Of a stretch of 35,492 nucleotides of DNA, positions 32,306 to 35,492 are shown piece by piece; within the stretch, counting starts at the first letter, position 1; every line of letters begins with the position of its first letter. The stretch is from NCBI GenBank assembly GCA_945928315.1, contig CAMENN010000016.1:1-35492 (forward strand), read 5' to 3'. The stretch is from an uncultured Clostridia bacterium. GTDB lineage: Bacteria; Bacillota; Clostridia; Christensenellales; Aristaeellaceae. The notes beneath the pieces were generated by a model. It was not told the DNA's origin. It did no database searches and was given only the letters and a program-made list of their open reading frames with translations. A program made the position numbers and the translations under genes.

Positions 32306-33220
32306 ATGACCGCAACTGCAAGGCATTCTTCCCGGAACCGCATCAGGGAGAGCACCAGCCGCAGGGTCTTCCGCGTGATCAACACCACGGTGCTCATCCT
32401 TCTGGCGCTCATCTGTCTGCTGCCGTTCATCAATGTGCTCGCCATCTCCTTCAGCGACAGCTTCTTTGTGGACAGCAACCAGGTGTACTTCTGGCCCAAG
32501 GGCTTCACGCTGAGCGCCTATACCTACATCCTGACACGGGCCAGCTTCTGGTCCTCGTTCCGCACCTCCCTGCTGCGCGTGGCGCTGGGCGGCGCGCTGA
32601 ACCTGTTCTTCATCATCCTGACGGCCTATCCGCTCTCCAAGAGCAACGACCGGCTGCACTTCCGCAACGTGTATACCTGGTATTTCTTCATCACCATGCT
32701 CATCAGCGGCGGCATGATCCCCAACTACCTGCTGATCTGCAACATGGGCCTGCGGGATACCATCTGGTCGCTGGTGCTGCCCGGCGCGCTGCCGGTCTTC
32801 AACCTCGTGCTGATGCTCAACTTCTTCCGCCAGGTGCCCCCCGCCCTGGAGGACGCCGCCCTGATCGACGGCGCGGGCCATCTGCGCACGCTGGTGCAGA
32901 TCTATCTGCCGGTTTCCCTGCCCGCCATCGCGACCATCACCCTGTTCTGCATCGTCAGTCACTGGAACGCCTGGTTTGACGGCATGATCTACATCACCAC
33001 GCCGAGCCGGATTCCCATGCAGACCTACCTGCGCAGCATTCTGATCGACATGAACATCGCGGAGATGTCCGCGGATGACTACGAGCTGTACGCCTCGCTG
33101 GCCAACCGGACCGTCAAGTGCTCGCAGATCATCGTGGCCACCATCCCGATCCTGTGCGTCTATCCGTTCCTCCAGCGTTACTTCGTCAGCGGCATCGTGC
33201 TCGGCAGCGTCAAGGGCTGA
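32306..33220 (+). CDS. Sugar ABC transporter permease (LplC/YtcP type)
   Basis: A 304-residue second permease with six hydrophobic segments and the EAA loop EDAALIDGAGHLRTLVQIYL (about residue 191). The C-terminal YFVSGIVLGSVKG ending is typical of LplC/YtcP proteins. AAAGGAG lies upstream of the ATG. It is the last gene of the transporter operon and is followed by a strong terminator. It pairs with the preceding LplB-type protein. Confidence 0.95.
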   Translation: MTATARHSSRNRIRESTSRRVFRVINTTVLILLALICLLPFINVLAISFSDSFFVDSNQVYFWPKGFTLSAYTYILTRASFWSSFRTSLLRVALGGALNLFFIILTAYPLSKSNDRLHFRNVYTWYFFITMLISGGMIPNYLLICNMGLRDTIWSLVLPGALPVFNLVLMLNFFRQVPPALEDAALIDGAGHLRTLVQIYLPVSLPAIATITLFCIVSHWNAWFDGMIYITTPSRIPMQTYLRSILIDMNIAEMSADDYELYASLANRTVKCSQIIVATIPILCVYPFLQRYFVSGIVLGSVKG

Positions 33221-33280
33221 GCAGCGATGCATGCGCCCTCGCGGCGCCAGTGCTTCCGCCGGACAGAAAACAGACAGAAA

Positions 33281-33329
33281 AACCGGGCTCCCTCCCGCTC
33301 CATGAGCAGGCAGGGGAGCCCGGTTTTCC
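33281..33329. terminator. Bidirectional terminator after the transporter operon
   Basis: AACCGGGCTCCCT (33281-33293) pairs with AGGGGAGCCCGGTT with one bulge, with A-runs on the left and TTTTCC on the right. The minus-strand membrane-protein remnant ends 11 nt to its right, so it could serve both. Confidence 0.85.
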
Positions 33330-33339
33330 GCGTTTCCCT

Positions 33340-33482
33340 TCACCCAACGGCATTGAATGCCGGGATGACGATGCCCAGCGTCGCGAGCACCACGCCGGCC
33401 GCGCGGTTGAGCACCTCGGGCTTCGCCCTGTTGGCGAAGATCGCCAACGGGACATGCGCTCCGGAGATGCTGCGCAGGCGCA
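33340..33482 (-). pseudogene. C-terminal remnant of a small membrane protein
   Basis: The last 40 or so codons of a minus-strand frame read GAHVPLAIFANRAKPEVLNR and then a hydrophobic helix AAGVVLATLGIVIPAFNAVG before a stop that abuts the terminator. This looks like the end of a polytopic transporter, perhaps TauE/SafE-like, but I am not sure of the family. The upstream part (to about 33590) does not continue the homology and has only short frames, although a GGAGGAAAGCGC-ATG lies near 33560-33570. The remaining DNA up to 33658 shows nothing else. Confidence 0.35.
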
Positions 33483-33658
33483 CAAAAGCGCTCATGCCGA
33501 ACTGCTGCATGAGCGCCTGTTGTGGACAGCATGCGCCTTTTTGCAGGTATCCCTGCCGTTCATGCGCTTTCCTCCGGATTTTGATCACGCGTCAAGGACG
33601 CCGTGCTTCGGGTTCATATCCATGTGATGGCCTTGGTGACGGGACGCGCCGGGAAAAC

Positions 33659-35044
33659 TCAGTACGGCGCAGCAGAGCCGGTGCTCCCAAGCGTACAGCT
33701 CATGCCGGGCTGTCCATTGCCGCTCACCGCATTCGTCCTCCCATCGCGCGCCCAATCCCCGACGCCGCTGGTCACCATGTACACCCCCTGATTGCTGCTG
33801 CCGAACGCATAGCTGCCCCGATAGGTGAACATGCTGCCGGACGCCTGCAGGAAGATTTGCTGCAGCGGACACCAGGTTCCGCCGGATTGTGCGAGCACGC
33901 GGGCGTTTCGCAGCTCCATGCTGCGGACATCCCCCGCCGAGCCGGGATCAAAGTTTTCCAGGAACACCGCCACATTCCCGGTGAAGCATGCGTCGCTGTA
34001 GCCCAGGTCATAGCAGCAGAGCCGGGTCCATGCGCCGGTTTCGAGATCACAGATCCACTGCTCCACCTGCGTGTTCCCCGTTGCGGGCGATTCGACGCAG
34101 GCCATCAGCATGCGATACCAGCGGCCCGCCTCCCACGCATAGGGAACGATGGTGTGCGCGCCCGTTCCCTCGCCGCCGAAAGCATCCGTCCCTGCGCTCT
34201 GTTCGGGATAGACGCGCTGCGCGCGAATGGTCGTCCGCGTTCCGTCCGCGTCCGTGGCATACACATCCCAGAAAGACAGGATGCTCACATTTCCGTCTTT
34301 CGTGTCCTGCAATCCGGCATAGGCGTGCGCCGCATTCACCTCGATGCGGGCATAGCGCTGCTCAAGGCTGCGCATGTCGATTGACCAGCATCCCAGGCAG
34401 CAGTATGTGTCCTCCGCAAGATGGTCCGCCCTGAAGTCAATGGCGTACTGCGTAAAGCCCCCGATGTCCTTTGCCTGCAGCCATCCGCTAACATAGGGCG
34501 CGCGAGCGGCTTCCCCGGAGCGGGCCTGAATCTGCGCCGGCGCGGGCATGTCCAATACGCCGTTCCAATCCATAGCCGGTACGCCGCTGAGCGTTGTCGG
34601 TTCGCTTGTCAGCAGAAAAGCGGCGGAGTGCACCGGGGTGTCGTCGATCAGCCAGGTTGCCGTGTGCAGCCCCGCGTTCATGCAGGATTGCATCTTGTCA
34701 TGGTAGATGTGGGCGGACAGGGCTGCGCCGGGCGCAAGGTCAGAGACCTGCCACGACCACGCCTGTCCGTTGTCCACAATGACGCTGAAGCGCTCAACAG
34801 GCAGTGTGCTCTGACCGGCGTACGTCAGCTCGAGATAGAACGAATAGAATTCGTCGGCGCCCAGCGCGGACAGGTCCGCCCACTCCCCGCAGGTGCGCAC
34901 CTTCTTTTCCTGGCTGATGCTGTACACGGCAATCGCCGATTCCGCCCTGAACAGCGCCGGATCCACGGCATCGGCCCGCGCGGCGCAAAGGCCGAGCCAG
35001 ATGAGAACCGCCGCGAGAATACCCGTCTTTTTCAGAAAAGCCAT
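33659..35044 (-). CDS. Secreted DUF3472-like protein
   Basis: A 461-residue exported protein. The signal peptide spans residues 1 to about 26 (MAFLKKTGILAAVLIWLGLC...ARADA). Residues about 55-150 look like a CARDB-type beta-sandwich (FYLELTYAGQ... VIVDNG), and residues about 190-400 match my memory of DUF3472: GGFTQYAIDFRA, the FWDVYATDADG and GGEGTGAHTIVPYAWEAGRWY stretches. The function is unknown; relatives occur near glycan-degradation genes and may bind carbohydrate. ATG 35044 is chosen because GGGGAGAG lies 6 nt upstream; an earlier ATG at 35068 has no such site. Many cysteines (about 13) are unusual for a secreted clostridial protein. The tandem repeat array begins about 60 bp upstream. 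Confidence 0.8.
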   Translation of the reverse strand: MAFLKKTGILAAVLIWLGLCAARADAVDPALFRAESAIAVYSISQEKKVRTCGEWADLSALGADEFYSFYLELTYAGQSTLPVERFSVIVDNGQAWSWQVSDLAPGAALSAHIYHDKMQSCMNAGLHTATWLIDDTPVHSAAFLLTSEPTTLSGVPAMDWNGVLDMPAPAQIQARSGEAARAPYVSGWLQAKDIGGFTQYAIDFRADHLAEDTYCCLGCWSIDMRSLEQRYARIEVNAAHAYAGLQDTKDGNVSILSFWDVYATDADGTRTTIRAQRVYPEQSAGTDAFGGEGTGAHTIVPYAWEAGRWYRMLMACVESPATGNTQVEQWICDLETGAWTRLCCYDLGYSDACFTGNVAVFLENFDPGSAGDVRSMELRNARVLAQSGGTWCPLQQIFLQASGSMFTYRGSYAFGSSNQGVYMVTSGVGDWARDGRTNAVSGNGQPGMSCTLGSTGSAAPY

Positions 35045-35102
35045 ATCCGTCTCTCCCCAAATATGCACGCCATCCGGCGGTCACGTGCCCAACCGTATTT
35101 AC

Positions 35103-35252
35103 GCGGCCTGCTTCCGCCACCGGCGGCGGCCGCGCGAAAACCTCCATCGATGCGAACGCTGCACCTTCCCCGACTTCTTCGCTGCCTATGAAAAAAACTC
35201 GACGCTCTGTCGAGGCTTTTTGGTGCGCTTACCGGACTCGAACCGTTTTCCC
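35103..35252. repeat. Tandem array unit 1 (150 bp)
   Basis: The unit starts GCGGCCTGCTTCCGCC and contains, in order on the plus strand: the CCGCC/GGCGG hairpin region, CATCGATGCGAACGC, CTTCGCTGCCTATG, the hairpin CTCGAC-gctct-GTCGAG flanked by A7 and T5, and TGGTGCGCTTACCGG-ACTCGAACC, which on the minus strand reads as a tRNA T-arm-like segment ending in ACCA. A degraded piece of a preceding unit (CCAACCGTATTTAC) lies at 35089-35102. Confidence 0.85.
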
Positions 35253-35404
35253 GCGGCCTGCTTCCGCCACCGGCGGCGGCCGCGCGAAAACCTCCATCGA
35301 TGTGAACGCTGCACCTTCCCCGACTTCTTCGCTGCCTATGAAAAAAAACCTCGACGCTCTGTCGAGGCTTTTTGGTGCGCTTACCGGACCCGAACCGTTT
35401 TCCC
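35253..35404. repeat. Tandem array unit 2 (152 bp)
   Basis: Nearly identical to unit 1, with a 2-bp gain that extends the terminator-like hairpin to CCTCGAC/GTCGAGG. GTTTTC-c-CGCGGCC (35245-35258, at the unit junction) pairs with GGCCGCG-c-GAAAAC (35278-35291) in 13 of 14 positions, enclosing the CCGCC/GGCGG hairpin. A-runs and T-runs on the two sides make the second hairpin terminator-like on both strands. Confidence 0.85.
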
Positions 35405-35492
35405 GCGGCCTGCTTCCGCCACCGGCGGCGGCCTCATGAAAACCTCCATCGATGCGAACGCTGCACCTTCCCCGACTTCTTCGCTGCCTATG
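35405..35492. repeat. Tandem array unit 3, cut by the window end
   Basis: The first 88 bp match units 1 and 2 except that GGCCGCGCGAAAAC has become GGCCTCATGAAAAC, which breaks the long stem. The array continues beyond the window, so the copy number is unknown. Confidence 0.8.

Noticed and set aside
35215-35255. A functional tRNA gene on the minus strand
   Set aside because: Only a T-arm-like and ACCA end is present. Stem spacing is one nucleotide short, and no matching 5' acceptor strand or anticodon arm is found.
35103-35492. CRISPR array
   Set aside because: Units are about 150 bp and conserved throughout. There are no short repeats with variable spacers, and no cas genes in the window.

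Overview
The window is a GC-rich piece of a Firmicutes/Clostridia-type chromosome. Genes sit on both strands. They carry strong AGGAGG-type ribosome binding sites and TTGACA/TATAAT promoters with 17-bp spacers, and U-tailed hairpin terminators lie between them. PgcA-type sugar phosphomutase, oligoendopeptidase F, smpB-ssrA and YesM/AraC two-component systems beside LplABC-type transporters all fit a gut-type clostridial lineage. I cannot name a species.

Layout. 1-340 is a gene-free mosaic of hairpin repeats. 345-3002 is a minus-strand metal-efflux operon: promoter and operator, a free HMA metallochaperone, a zinc/cadmium P1B-2 ATPase, a CadC/SmtB-type repressor and a terminator. 3059-5339 holds a GNAT/YoaP-type acetyltransferase and aminopeptidase C. 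5623-8382 is a MATE exporter, a LysR regulator and a translationally coupled small ORF. 8455-12620 pairs an aconitase-superfamily hydratase with a convergent family I CoA-transferase that has a long leader with a terminator-like hairpin. 12898-17627 has a phosphohexomutase divergent from pepF, followed by a membrane acyltransferase. 17641-18596 is smpB followed 12 nt later by the tmRNA gene. 18600-19090 is an AT-rich scar: the C-terminal remnant of an McrC-like protein is fused to the 3' end of a sugar ABC permease that has lost its partner genes.

The right half (20000-35000) is mostly carbohydrate uptake and degradation: a GH31 glycosidase divergent from the orphan permease, a secreted metallophosphoesterase, a GH5-like glycosidase, a YesM-type histidine kinase with an AraC-type response regulator, a solute-binding protein with two permeases, a degraded membrane-protein fragment and a secreted DUF3472-like protein. 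The kinase/regulator pair probably controls the adjacent transporter in response to a glycan, with an unseen ATPase (MsmX type) energising uptake.

The least explained structure is non-coding. A tandem array of about 150-bp units at the right edge (35103 to the window end) carries a long hairpin, a tRNA 3'-end-like segment and a terminator hairpin in each unit. At the left edge three repeats share an internal-loop motif (GGA/GACTA) while both flanking stems change sequence but keep pairing, which suggests a structured RNA family.
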